From CAYZJV01 sp049310885 (GTDB lineage: Bacteria > Spirochaetota > Spirochaetia > Sphaerochaetales > Sphaerochaetaceae): a stretch of 49,050 bases of DNA. A program made the translations under genes and the position numbers. Position 1 is the first letter of the stretch. Every line of letters begins with the position of its first letter. The stretch covers positions 1 to 49,050 of the forward strand of contig NZ_JBMDYO010000012.1 in NCBI RefSeq assembly GCF_049310885.1. The letters are read 5' to 3'. The notes below the pieces were generated by a model that did not search any database, was not told the DNA's origin, and saw nothing but the letters and a program-made list of their open reading frames with translations. This document shows positions 32,875-42,700 of the stretch, in pieces.

Positions 32875-34157
32875 AATGCTTCGGCGCTCCGATACACCTT
32901 ATCAATCAAATCAACAAGTCTATCGCGATCAACCCCGGAATAGGCAATCCGTAAGATATGTTGTCCTATGGACACAGTACCGATTCCATGGTGCTCCAAC
33001 AAGTACTTGCGCAATAATTCAGCATCCTTGGAACATGATAAGGTACAAAAGTATCCCGAGTTGAACGGATAAGGCTGTAGAATATGGTGCCTATCCCTCT
33101 TTCCAACCTCATACTTAACTATATCATATCTTTTTGCCATTTCTTGCGAAACTTTCGCTGTTTCAGCTAGATACTCTGGTCTTCTCATGGCAGAAAGAAG
33201 GAGAGATTGGCTAACCCGGGAGCAACTGGATACCGATGAACGAATCGCTCCCATAGTCTTCTGTACAAGCGCATCGTAGTGCTGCTTTGAGAGACCGCGT
33301 GCTCCATACGTAAGAAAACCTATACGAAAACCCCAAACCATCGATTCTTTTGTCGCAGCATCACACTTAATCGCAAGGAGATTTTCATGGGCATTACACA
33401 AGAGGGAAAAAATCGAGTGTTCATAGACTCCCTCTTTTTCGTGGAATAGTCCGAAATAGGCATCATCGATATATACGACAACCGTCCTTCCCTCTTCCGC
33501 TTTTTGAATCAATAGACTAGCCAGTGCATACATTTGGGATTCCGATGGTGTATATCCAGTTGGGTTGTTGGGGAAATTGAGCAAAACGATAATCTTCCCG
33601 GAATCTATGTCTTCCATCGCTTTTGCAATCGATTGGATTGAAAACCGCTTTTCATGATCGAAGAGACTGGGAGATAGTATTCGACACCCCTTGCGTACAG
33701 CAAAAATCTGCTCATAGTTATCCCAACATGGAGAGGGGATGATTATGAAATCCTCTTGATCGACAAAAAGGTCGGCACTAACAGAGAGGGCATGAGTAAG
33801 GCCGGAAGTAACTACAGGTAGGGAACAATCACTTTTATCAAGCGTTGGATTCTTACGCATCATTTCACTCCACCATGCTTTTCTCAACTCCAAATCCCCC
33901 GCTGTTGGGGCGTAAGAAACCATATCGTCGACCGTAACGACAGATCCAAATGCTTCGAACAAATGATGAGAGAGATGATGTTTGCCAGAAATAGCAACAC
34001 CCGCAGTCGCATTTATAGTATGGGCAAGTCTTGCAGCCTCTTGGCTTTGGGAGACAATCCCTTTAGGAAAATACGCTCTCTTGCCATATGAAGAGAGTGC
34101 TTTGTCAATGATGGAATCTTTCAACACTTCGTTCAAATTTTCTGCAATGGGATCCAT
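32865..34157 (-). CDS. PLP-dependent aminotransferase, class I/II
   Basis: A 430-residue fold-type I aminotransferase. Recognisable parts are VTSGLTHALS near residue 120, NFPNNPTGYTPS near 200 (Asn contacting PLP), YIDDAYFG near 235 (Asp and Tyr of the cofactor site) and DAATKESMVWGFRIGF near 280, whose Lys should form the Schiff base. The spacing around this Lys (TKES rather than SKSFG) is atypical, so substrate assignment is not possible from sequence alone. The ATG at 34157 follows AAGGAG, four bases after ligA ends. Confidence 0.85.
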   Translation of the reverse strand: MDPIAENLNEVLKDSIIDKALSSYGKRAYFPKGIVSQSQEAARLAHTINATAGVAISGKHHLSHHLFEAFGSVVTVDDMVSYAPTAGDLELRKAWWSEMMRKNPTLDKSDCSLPVVTSGLTHALSVSADLFVDQEDFIIIPSPCWDNYEQIFAVRKGCRILSPSLFDHEKRFSIQSIAKAMEDIDSGKIIVLLNFPNNPTGYTPSESQMYALASLLIQKAEEGRTVVVYIDDAYFGLFHEKEGVYEHSIFSLLCNAHENLLAIKCDAATKESMVWGFRIGFLTYGARGLSKQHYDALVQKTMGAIRSSVSSCSRVSQSLLLSAMRRPEYLAETAKVSQEMAKRYDIVKYEVGKRDRHHILQPYPFNSGYFCTLSCSKDAELLRKYLLEHHGIGTVSIGQHILRIAYSGVDRDRLVDLIDKVYRSAEALWM

Positions 34158-34161
34158 GCGA

Positions 34162-36234
34162 CTACTCCTTTTCCAACATAGCGATAAACTTTTCCTCAGA
34201 TACAATGGTTGTACCGAATGCAATGGCTTGCTGCAGTTTGGACCCTGCCCCCGAACCGGCCAAAAGATGCGTAGTCTTTCTCGTTACTGATCCGGTGGTC
34301 CTGCCTCCTCTTGCTTCAATTTCCTTCAACGCTAATGAACGGGGTTGGTATCGTTCGAAACTACCCGTCACACACCAAGTCTGTCCCGAAAAAGTTTGGG
34401 GAACCCGATTATCATTTGCAGTAGATTCTTGTGAGAAATTTAGCCCCAAGTCTCTCAGACGTGCAATCCTGTTACGCAGCTGTTCGTCCTTTAGATAGGA
34501 GAACAACGAATCCACTGTCTTTTGACCAAAGCCCTTGATATCAAGTAATGGCCTCTTATTATCAGAATCAACAAGAGTTTCCAACTGCTCCATACTCGTT
34601 ATTCCCGCAGCAATCAGTAGGTCTACAGCTTTCTTACCAAAATCGGGAATCCCCAAAGAGACCATCACAGTACTGAAAGGCTGATCTTTGCTTTTCTCAA
34701 CTGCTTTCATAAGAGAGTATGCTTTCTTCTCTCCGAAACCGACTTCACCAACCAAAGATTGATAGTCGACCGTATAGATATCAGGAATATCATTGATCAT
34801 ATTCCTCTGCATCAAGAAAGAGACAGTTTCAGGTCCAAAGCCCTCAATATCCATCTGGTTTCTCCCTACAAAGAAAATTACCCGACCCATGATCTGATCA
34901 GGACAATCTGCAGAATTCGGACAAAAAGTGTGTGCTCCAACCCTACACAGTCGAGTATGGCATGAGGGACAATATTCTGGCATGAGCCAAGTGGAATTTT
35001 CATCCTCATTCTTCTCCACAACACGTTCAACTGCAGGAATTACATCACCTCTTTTCGCAATTGCTACGGTATCTCCGATAGCTAATTCAAGCATGTTGAT
35101 ATAATCTTCATTATGCAGAGTAACATTAGAGACCATCGAATTCCCAACCCGAACTTTCACAACTCGTGCGACAGGAGTAATTCGTCCGGTTCTCCCCACC
35201 TGCACATCAATATCAGTAACGACGGTCTGTGCTTCAGGAGCATCAAACTTGTAAGCCAAAGCCCATCGTGGATGGTGTCCTGTATATCCAAGAAAATCTC
35301 TCACACCCAATTCATTCACCTTAACGACCAGACCATCGATTTCATATGGGAGTGACGATCTTCTCTCATCCATTGATCCAATATATTCGACTAGTTTGCC
35401 AAAGTCTCCAGAGACTACATCGGGGATATGCAACTTATTTGCCATCTCTTGTGCACGGAGAGCATTCTCGGCAAAAACGGCAAGTCTTGGATTTACTAGG
35501 AAACCAAGATTATCCAACAACTTAAGAACTTCAACATGATTCTCCGCATTTTCTCCATTTCCTGAAATATAAGCGTCATAAACATACATCCGCAATGGTA
35601 TTCGAGCAGTTTCACTACTTTTGATTCTCCTGATAGACCCGGCAGCCAAGTTCCTGGGGTTGGCATAAGGGACCTCCATAGTAAGATTCAATCGCTCAAA
35701 ATCATCCTTGGTTAGGAAAACCTCGCCTCGGACTGCAATATCCAGGGGTTGCGTCAACCGTAATGGAATAGATGTAATGGTCTTTGCATTCGCTGTTACA
35801 TCATTCCCGACAGACCCGTTCCCCCGCGTTACGGCACGCACCAGAAGACCATGTTCATAGTAAAGCACCAAAGAGACACCATCCATCTTCTCTTCAACCA
35901 CAAAAGACAATCGCTGTTCGCCACGCTTTCCCAAGCGTTCTATCCACTGTAATATGCTCTCTGTTGTATAGGCTTTGTCCAAGCTCAAGACTGGAACCGA
36001 ATGTACGACCTCTGGAAATGATGAACCGAGATCGCTACCTACTCGCTGGGAGGGGGAATCTGGCAATTTCAACTCTGGAAAGCGACTTTCCAAGTCTATC
36101 AAACGATCGATCATTCTATCATACTGCAGGTCACTGATTTCTGGCTTTGCCTCCACATAATATCGATACTGATGCCTACGCAGCTCATTCGAGAGTTCCG
36201 AAATCTCCTTTTTTGCCTGATCAAATCCATCCAT
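34162..36234 (-). CDS. ligA: NAD-dependent DNA ligase
   Basis: Seals nicks during replication and repair using NAD+. The 690 residues show all domains in order: Ia NAD-binding, the adenylation domain with the catalytic lysine in EEKMDGVS near residue 116, the OB fold, the zinc finger CPSCHTRLC...CPNSADCP near 415-440, helix-hairpin-helix repeats (LLDIKGFGQKT near 560) and a C-terminal BRCT domain (QTWCVTGSFERY, TTHLLAGSGAGSK). Length is normal. AGGAG precedes the ATG. It heads a minus-strand operon. Confidence 0.97.
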   Translation of the reverse strand: MDGFDQAKKEISELSNELRRHQYRYYVEAKPEISDLQYDRMIDRLIDLESRFPELKLPDSPSQRVGSDLGSSFPEVVHSVPVLSLDKAYTTESILQWIERLGKRGEQRLSFVVEEKMDGVSLVLYYEHGLLVRAVTRGNGSVGNDVTANAKTITSIPLRLTQPLDIAVRGEVFLTKDDFERLNLTMEVPYANPRNLAAGSIRRIKSSETARIPLRMYVYDAYISGNGENAENHVEVLKLLDNLGFLVNPRLAVFAENALRAQEMANKLHIPDVVSGDFGKLVEYIGSMDERRSSLPYEIDGLVVKVNELGVRDFLGYTGHHPRWALAYKFDAPEAQTVVTDIDVQVGRTGRITPVARVVKVRVGNSMVSNVTLHNEDYINMLELAIGDTVAIAKRGDVIPAVERVVEKNEDENSTWLMPEYCPSCHTRLCRVGAHTFCPNSADCPDQIMGRVIFFVGRNQMDIEGFGPETVSFLMQRNMINDIPDIYTVDYQSLVGEVGFGEKKAYSLMKAVEKSKDQPFSTVMVSLGIPDFGKKAVDLLIAAGITSMEQLETLVDSDNKRPLLDIKGFGQKTVDSLFSYLKDEQLRNRIARLRDLGLNFSQESTANDNRVPQTFSGQTWCVTGSFERYQPRSLALKEIEARGGRTTGSVTRKTTHLLAGSGAGSKLQQAIAFGTTIVSEEKFIAMLEKE

Positions 36235-36291
36235 ACTTGACTCCTATGCCTTTCCAGTATAGCCGCTTTCTTATCTTTTGCCATTGCGGAC

Positions 36292-36321
36292 ACAAGGGTA
36301 AAATGGTATTTTTACCCTTGT
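36292..36321. repeat. Perfect 12-base palindrome in the ligA/xdh-like intergenic region
   Basis: ACAAGGGTAAAA and TTTTACCCTTGT are separated by six bases, centred between the divergent ligA and molybdo-hydroxylase-like genes. No T tract follows on either strand, so it looks more like an operator, or an RNA hairpin just before the ribosome site of the plus-strand gene, than a terminator. Confidence 0.6.
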
Positions 36322-36341
36322 AAGGATGGCGATAAGACTTC

Positions 36342-38318
36342 ATGGCAGACAAAACGGTCAAACCGAACGATCAAGATCAGACAATCCACGGAATCGTAAT
36401 ACGGTCAAGTGTTGATTCGGGCTCCATCATCGGGATAACCCCACCCAAACAAGACAAGAGATTCTTCCTGCTCGGTCCAAAGGATATAAAGGGAGAGAAT
36501 CGTATTGAAGTTTTTGGTGATGAGCTTCCACTCTTCGCTTCAACCGATATCTCTTATCGTGGTCAACCAATTATTGCACTGTTTGGACCAGATGCTGAAA
36601 CGGTAGAGGTAAAATCCAGAGAAATTGAGATAGATTTCCAATTGTCGGCAGATGTAAAACCGTATCACCATAAGCACAAACACTCCCCTATCGTATATAG
36701 GTGGGGAGACCTCACATCGGGGTTTGAGCAGTCGGCATCTACATTTGAACGAACCTATGTTGATAGACGGGTATGGACACGTGAGGACACTATCACTCGA
36801 GTAACTACATGGATGGAAGATGGTCTTTTGAAAGTACAAACACCCACACAGTGGCCTTTCCATGTACGGGACACGGTCGCAGAAGTCTGTGGGAAGACAA
36901 AAAGAAGTGTGGTTGTCTATCCTTTGCCGCATTTTTCACCAAAGGATGAGAAGCTCATCAACCCCTCAATTCTTTGTGCCATTGCAGCATTGGCAACCCT
37001 GCGTAGTGAGAAAAAAGTACAATTAGCATCACGATTCCCTACCTATAAAAGTCCTCTTACCATCACAAGAAAAACTGCGTTAGATGAAAAAGGCAAACCT
37101 ATCGCAGAAGAGGTGAAGGCTATTGTTGATCAAGGTGCATTTCCACTTTTCACAGCCCAGCTGTTCAAACAAGTCCTTGCGGGTTTGGTTCCACTGTATG
37201 CTCTGGATGCGTTTTCTGCGACTGTAACGATTGTGGAGTCCCATATGCCTCCATCTCATTTTTTTGGAGAACTCGGATACAGCTCTGCCCTCTTTTCTAC
37301 TGAAGCACACACTTCAGCATTGGCAAGAAATAGGGAATCGAACCCCTCTAATTGGAGAATCAAGCATTATATTGATTCTCCAGAAAGGAGCGGAGTACTG
37401 GAGACTCTGCCAGTCTCCAAAATGAAAGACCTGATAACCGATACGTGTAATGTATCCGATTTCTCCCGTCATTATGCCGTATACGAACTACAGCGTAAAT
37501 CTAAACAAGCCATTTCCACATTCCTGAATTATAGCCGTGGTATCGGCATGGCTTGCGGAGCCGGCATCAGTGGATTTTCTATTAATTCTCCTCTCCATAG
37601 CGCAGCGAAAATATCGATAACTCTCGATGCCAAAAATCGTGTCCTGATAAACAGTAGTTATTTTGCAAGCAGAAAAACAACCTCATTATGGCGCTCGATA
37701 GTCGCAAAAGAGCTCTCTGTAGAGAAAGAAAACATTGTTTTCATTGAACCGAATACTTCAGAGATGGTTGATACAGGTCCTGAAGTTCTCTCTTTGGATG
37801 TAGAACGATCGGTAATGATGATTTCCCAATGTTGTTCAGCAATAAAAGCAAAACGATTCCAAGAGCCCTTACCCATAACAGAATCGGTAACGGCAAAAAG
37901 TGCACTTCCCAATATTTCATCACCTATGTTCTCCAGCAAAAATTGGGGTTGTCTCATTCTTGAATTGGGAGTCAATACAATTACGCTTGAAATTGAAGCT
38001 CGGCGGGTCTGGGGAAGATTTTCTTTTAAAAACGTCCCCGATATTGATCGATTAAGAGTGAAATTCCGTCATATAATCAATACCATCCTCCATGAATGCA
38101 ATATCATTCCCGTCCACAGAGATGGCGTTTCACCGTTGATGGATATAGCGGTGGATACGCTAGGCGCCGATTCCTATCCTTCATCCGCAACCTCAGCATT
38201 ACGTGCTATGGTAATGGCAGCTTGTTCTGCTGCATTATCGCAGGCATTGAACTGTGATGCGACAACCATGCCTATTACCAGTGAAGATATCATCGGTTAT
38301 ATCAGGAGGGAAGGATGA
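36342..38318 (+). CDS. Divergent molybdo-hydroxylase (xanthine dehydrogenase-like) large subunit, cofactor loops eroded
   Basis: A 658-residue protein, shorter than the usual 750-780. The N-terminal aldehyde-oxidase domain is recognisable (IHGIVIRSSVDSG, then GENRIEVFGDE and ISYRGQPIIALFG). QTPTQWPFHVRDTVAEVCG at 166-184 aligns with the stQ.p..vr..lA region. The expected glycine-rich GGGFGGK loop that should follow reads PLPHFSPKDEK. The C-terminal GE region with the catalytic glutamate reads TLGADSYPSS. By eye the molybdopterin contacts are lost, so it may no longer be a hydroxylase. It overlaps the Fe-S subunit gene by four bases. Confidence 0.65.
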   Translation: MADKTVKPNDQDQTIHGIVIRSSVDSGSIIGITPPKQDKRFFLLGPKDIKGENRIEVFGDELPLFASTDISYRGQPIIALFGPDAETVEVKSREIEIDFQLSADVKPYHHKHKHSPIVYRWGDLTSGFEQSASTFERTYVDRRVWTREDTITRVTTWMEDGLLKVQTPTQWPFHVRDTVAEVCGKTKRSVVVYPLPHFSPKDEKLINPSILCAIAALATLRSEKKVQLASRFPTYKSPLTITRKTALDEKGKPIAEEVKAIVDQGAFPLFTAQLFKQVLAGLVPLYALDAFSATVTIVESHMPPSHFFGELGYSSALFSTEAHTSALARNRESNPSNWRIKHYIDSPERSGVLETLPVSKMKDLITDTCNVSDFSRHYAVYELQRKSKQAISTFLNYSRGIGMACGAGISGFSINSPLHSAAKISITLDAKNRVLINSSYFASRKTTSLWRSIVAKELSVEKENIVFIEPNTSEMVDTGPEVLSLDVERSVMMISQCCSAIKAKRFQEPLPITESVTAKSALPNISSPMFSSKNWGCLILELGVNTITLEIEARRVWGRFSFKNVPDIDRLRVKFRHIINTILHECNIIPVHRDGVSPLMDIAVDTLGADSYPSSATSALRAMVMAACSAALSQALNCDATTMPITSEDIIGYIRREG

Positions 38319-38827
38319 AGATAGAATGTACGATCGATAACAAACATGTGCTTCTTACAGTCAATTCCAACAAACCCCTAAACTTGATATTGATGGATGA
38401 ATTTGAAAGTCCTCTCATGGACGCGCGATGTAGGGACGGAAACTGCGGTAACTGTGTCGTATTACTTAATGATGAAGCCGTTCTATCCTGTCTGGTTCCC
38501 GCCTTCCGATTGAAGGGTGCACGTATTCTTACATTCGAAGGCTATAAGAAATCACGTTTTTGGCACGATCTAGAACGGGCTTACGAAGATACGGGAAGCC
38601 ACCCCTGCCCGCATTGCTATGCTTCGAAGACTCTTATCTTTGAATCACTGCTACAAATGGTGGTTAAATCGGAAGCAGGGACTCCCCATGATGAGGAACC
38701 GGACGGGGAGACCATTGTTCGTGAAATCGGGCTGAACCGCTGTCCTTGTCTCGATGCCCACGAGATGTTGGATATTTTCAAAGCTGCCGCAGCCTACAGA
38801 AGGAGGAGACGTGTACGAAGGTATTAG
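38315..38827 (+). CDS. Two-cluster [2Fe-2S] subunit, xanthine dehydrogenase/CoxS type
   Basis: A 170-residue iron-sulfur subunit. The plant-type N-terminal cluster is intact: CRDGNCGNC at 38-46 with a fourth cysteine in LSCL near 58. The helical C-terminal domain retains the second set as CPHC near 97 and CPC near 142, replacing the usual CGxC and CRC. A basic tail (RRRRRVRR) ends it. AGGAGG precedes the ATG, and the start overlaps the large-subunit stop. Electron transfer thus appears preserved although the catalytic subunit looks degenerate. Confidence 0.8.
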   Translation: MKIECTIDNKHVLLTVNSNKPLNLILMDEFESPLMDARCRDGNCGNCVVLLNDEAVLSCLVPAFRLKGARILTFEGYKKSRFWHDLERAYEDTGSHPCPHCYASKTLIFESLLQMVVKSEAGTPHDEEPDGETIVREIGLNRCPCLDAHEMLDIFKAAAAYRRRRRVRRY

Positions 38828-39701
38828 ATCACCTGCAGTCCATATGCCGAAGACCATGAGTGACCTCGTTTCTGCCTCCACACGTTTCCCCAATGCAACG
38901 TTCTGGGCTGGGGGAACCTACATAATGAGTAGGCATGAGTATTACCCAACGAAAAACAGCAACGATATCATCTATCTCGCACAAGTCCCTGAACTTAAGA
39001 GAATCAATCGAACCGACCGTTATCTGGAAATCGGATCGATGGTTACTTTTGAACAGATGCTCACTGTTGGAAAACAGGTTCTACCTGGACTTCTCTACAC
39101 TACCTTGGACCGCTCGGCAACGATGATTGTGCGTAAACAGATGACGAGCGGAGGTGCTATTTGTACTAACGAGATACGTCTTGCATTACCCTGTACGCTT
39201 ATGGCCTTACAAGCTGAAGTTGAGATAAAGACTTGCCTTGGCCCTAAAACCGAAACGAAATGGCTCGATATTCATCGGCTATATACAAGGCAAGGTCGAT
39301 TACAATTAAAAAAGAATGAACTGGTTACCCGTATCCGCCTCGGATTCGAGCGGGAAAATTTCTCCTATTTTATCTCATCTGGAGACCCGATGCAGAATCC
39401 ACATGAATCTGTGATCCTCTCTTTTGCCTGTTTCTATAACCAGTCGGTAATCAATCGATTCCGCCTATGCCTATCTTTCCCTACATCACTACTTCTTGTT
39501 CCTCAAGAGATTGATATGATGATGCAGGGGACGCTCCTACCTCTCTCCTCATCCCAGATTGATCGGGTCGTCAGAAGTGTCATGGAAGAAATTCTTGCCT
39601 CAAGTGAACATGAAATACCACCAATCCAGCTTGAACGGGCAAGAGGATTCGTCGAATCGGCAATGCACGAACTGAATGCGCAAAGTCTATCGGAGAGATA
39701 G
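38811..39701 (+). CDS. FAD-binding subunit, CoxM/xanthine dehydrogenase type
   Basis: A 296-residue flavin subunit starting at the GTG at 38811, seven bases after AGGAGG and 17 bases inside the preceding gene. The longer upstream frame has no support. FAD-binding motifs are WAGGTYIMS near residue 33 (usually AGGTDL) and QMTSGGAICTNEI near 112 (usually TxGGNI). The C-terminal CO-dehydrogenase flavoprotein domain follows. Some flavin contacts are altered, like those of the partner large subunit. The three genes form one plus-strand operon. Confidence 0.72.
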   Translation: MYEGIRSPAVHMPKTMSDLVSASTRFPNATFWAGGTYIMSRHEYYPTKNSNDIIYLAQVPELKRINRTDRYLEIGSMVTFEQMLTVGKQVLPGLLYTTLDRSATMIVRKQMTSGGAICTNEIRLALPCTLMALQAEVEIKTCLGPKTETKWLDIHRLYTRQGRLQLKKNELVTRIRLGFERENFSYFISSGDPMQNPHESVILSFACFYNQSVINRFRLCLSFPTSLLLVPQEIDMMMQGTLLPLSSSQIDRVVRSVMEEILASSEHEIPPIQLERARGFVESAMHELNAQSLSER

Positions 39702-39754
39702 GCTACGAATTAATTTCCCCTTATGGTACAATATGCCCCACAAAGGAGAAATGC

Positions 39755-42700
39755 ATGCCTGATTTCGTACATCTGCACAACCATACCGACTACTCATTAC
39801 TTGATGGAGCTGCTCCTATCCATAGATATGTCGCAAAAGCGAAAGAGTATGGAATGAATCACCTAGCGATTACCGATCATGGGAATATGTTCGGGGCGCT
39901 CAAGTTCTATAATGCGTGTAAAGCAAACGATATAAACCCAATCATTGGTTGTGAATTTTATGTAAACCCAGAGTCACATACAGCAAAATCGACAACCATG
40001 AGTGGAAGCAGATATTACCATCTTGTCCTCATTGCTATGAATGAACAGGGATACAAGAATCTCATGGTTTTGAATTCAAAATCCTATACTGAAGGATACT
40101 ACTACAAACCACGAATAAGCGACCAACTGCTGGAAGTCCACAATGAAGGCCTTATTTGCCTATCCGCATGCCTTGCTGGTGAAATACCTCAACTCATCCT
40201 CAACAACAACTATGATGGAGCCAAGGAAAGAGCTTCGTATTATGCTTCAATTTTCGATAATGAGCGATATTATCTGGAACTCCAGGATCATGGACTTCCG
40301 GAACAGAAATCGGTAAACCCACAGATCGTCAAATTGGCTAGAGAGTTGAATATCCCTCTCGTAGCTACCAATGACATCCACTATATCGAGGATTCAGACG
40401 CGAACGCACAAGACATTGTCCTTTGTATTGGAACCAACAAGAAAAAGAACGATCAGGACCGTATGCGCTTTGACTCACAGGAATTTTTCATGAAAAGTCC
40501 CAGTCAAATGCAGCAACTTTTCGATTGGATACCAGAAGCCATTGAAAATACCCTAGAGATCGCAAAACGATGCAATCTCACAATCAGCCAACCGGGACCA
40601 CTGCTACCAGCTTACGAAATTCCACCTGAGTTCGACAACCCAGATGAATACTTGCGCTATATCGCTCAGGAAGGTTTACAAAAACGATACCCGATAGTTA
40701 CAGAAGATTTGCAAAAACGTTTGGACTATGAATTGGATGTGATTATCAATATGGGGTTTACCGGTTATTTCCTCATAGTCTGGGACTTCATCTTCTGGGC
40801 AAAGAAACACGATATCCCTGTTGGACCTGGACGAGGCTCCGGCGCCGGTTCATTGGTTGCCTACTCCATGACTATTACCGATATCGATCCTATAAAATAC
40901 AACCTTATCTTCGAGCGCTTTCTCAATCCAGAACGCGTATCGATGCCGGACTTCGATATAGATTTCTGTTACGAACGCCGACAAGAGGTCATCGATTATG
41001 TAACAGCCAAATATGGAACTGATAGGGTTGCTCAGATAGCGACGTTCGGTACATTGAAAGTAAAGGCTGTCATAAAAGACGTAGCCCGGGTATTGGATAT
41101 TCCCTTTGCTGAGGCTACACGTATTGTAAGCCTTATTCCCGATAGTCTGCCTGATGATGAGACTACAGGGAAAGCAAGGAAACTTACTGTTCAAGGTGCG
41201 ATTGACTTCACACCCGAACTACAGGAGTTGGAACAACGTGGCGGTGTATATGCTGAATTGTTCGATGTGGCGAAGCGACTGGAAGGGTTCAATCGACATA
41301 CATCCACCCATGCAGCAGGTGTAGTGATTGGCCAAAGCATTCTAACTGATTATGTCCCCCTCTACCGAGATGCCAAGACTGGTGCAATATCCACCCAATA
41401 TACCATGGACATGCTTGAGGGATGCGGATTGGTAAAAATGGACTTTCTTGGTCTGAAAACCCTTACGCTTATCAAACACACCGAAGAACTCATACAGAAG
41501 ACCCATCCTGACTTTTCAATAGAAAACATCGATGAGGAGGACCAAGAGACCTTCTCAATGCTTGGGAGGGGCGATAGTGCCTGTATATTCCAATTCGAGA
41601 GTGCCGGAATGCAGAGAGTTCTCAAAGATGCCAAGCCAAATTCGATAGAAGACTTGGTCGCATTGAATGCATTGTATAGACCAGGACCGATGGCCTATAT
41701 CCCAAAATTCATCGATTCGAAGAACGGCCGTACTGCGATTGAATATTATCACCCAGACTTGGAAGATGTATTGAAGACAACCTATGGAGTCATCGTGTAT
41801 CAGGAACAAGTCATGAAGGTTGCCCAAACTATCGCAGGCTATTCCATGGGAAATGCAGACCTCTTAAGACGTGCTATGGGTAAGAAGAAAGCCGATGTCA
41901 TGGAACTGGAGAAGCAGAACTTCATAGAAGGAGCCCGGAAGAAAGGCTACTCGAAGGATATCGCAAAAGGGATCTTTGAAATGCTTCTCCCCTTCGCAGG
42001 ATACGGATTCAATAAATCTCATGCAGCAGCCTACTCGGTCGTCGCATACCAGACTGCATACCTGAAAGCAAATTACCCTGCAGAGTTCATGGCGGCGAAT
42101 CTGACCAATGAAATCAATAGCCCTGATAAGTTTGCCCAATATCTCGCAGAAACAAAAAGCATGGGTATTGAGATCACGCCTCCTTCAATAAATAAATCAG
42201 ATAAACATTTTACCGTTGTCGAAGGAAAAATTGTCTATGGGTTACAAGGAATCAAACATGTGGGAGAAGCGGCTGTAGAAAGTATACTTCGGGAGAGGAA
42301 TGAAAATGGCCCCTTCAAGAACTTTCTTGACTTCCTTTTCCGAAGCGAATCACGGGCTTTGAATTCAAAACTTCTGGAATCCCTTATCCAATCAGGAGCC
42401 TTCGATGGACTGGGAGACAATAGGCCAACATTGATGGCAAATATGGAATCGGCACTCAAATATGCACAAAAGAGAAAAGAAAGTGAAGCTTTTGGCCAAG
42501 CATCTCTTTTCGACGCCGAAGAAGAAGCAGCAATGGAGACCTTTGAAATGGAAATCCTTCCCGATTCCACACTCCTTGAGAAACTGGAAATAGAAAAGGA
42601 TCTATTGGGTTTCTACGTCTCAGGACACCCAATGGATATGTACAAAGACGTATGGAAGCGTTCAATAACTGTAGACCTAGGACAGCCAGAGAGGCTTCCT

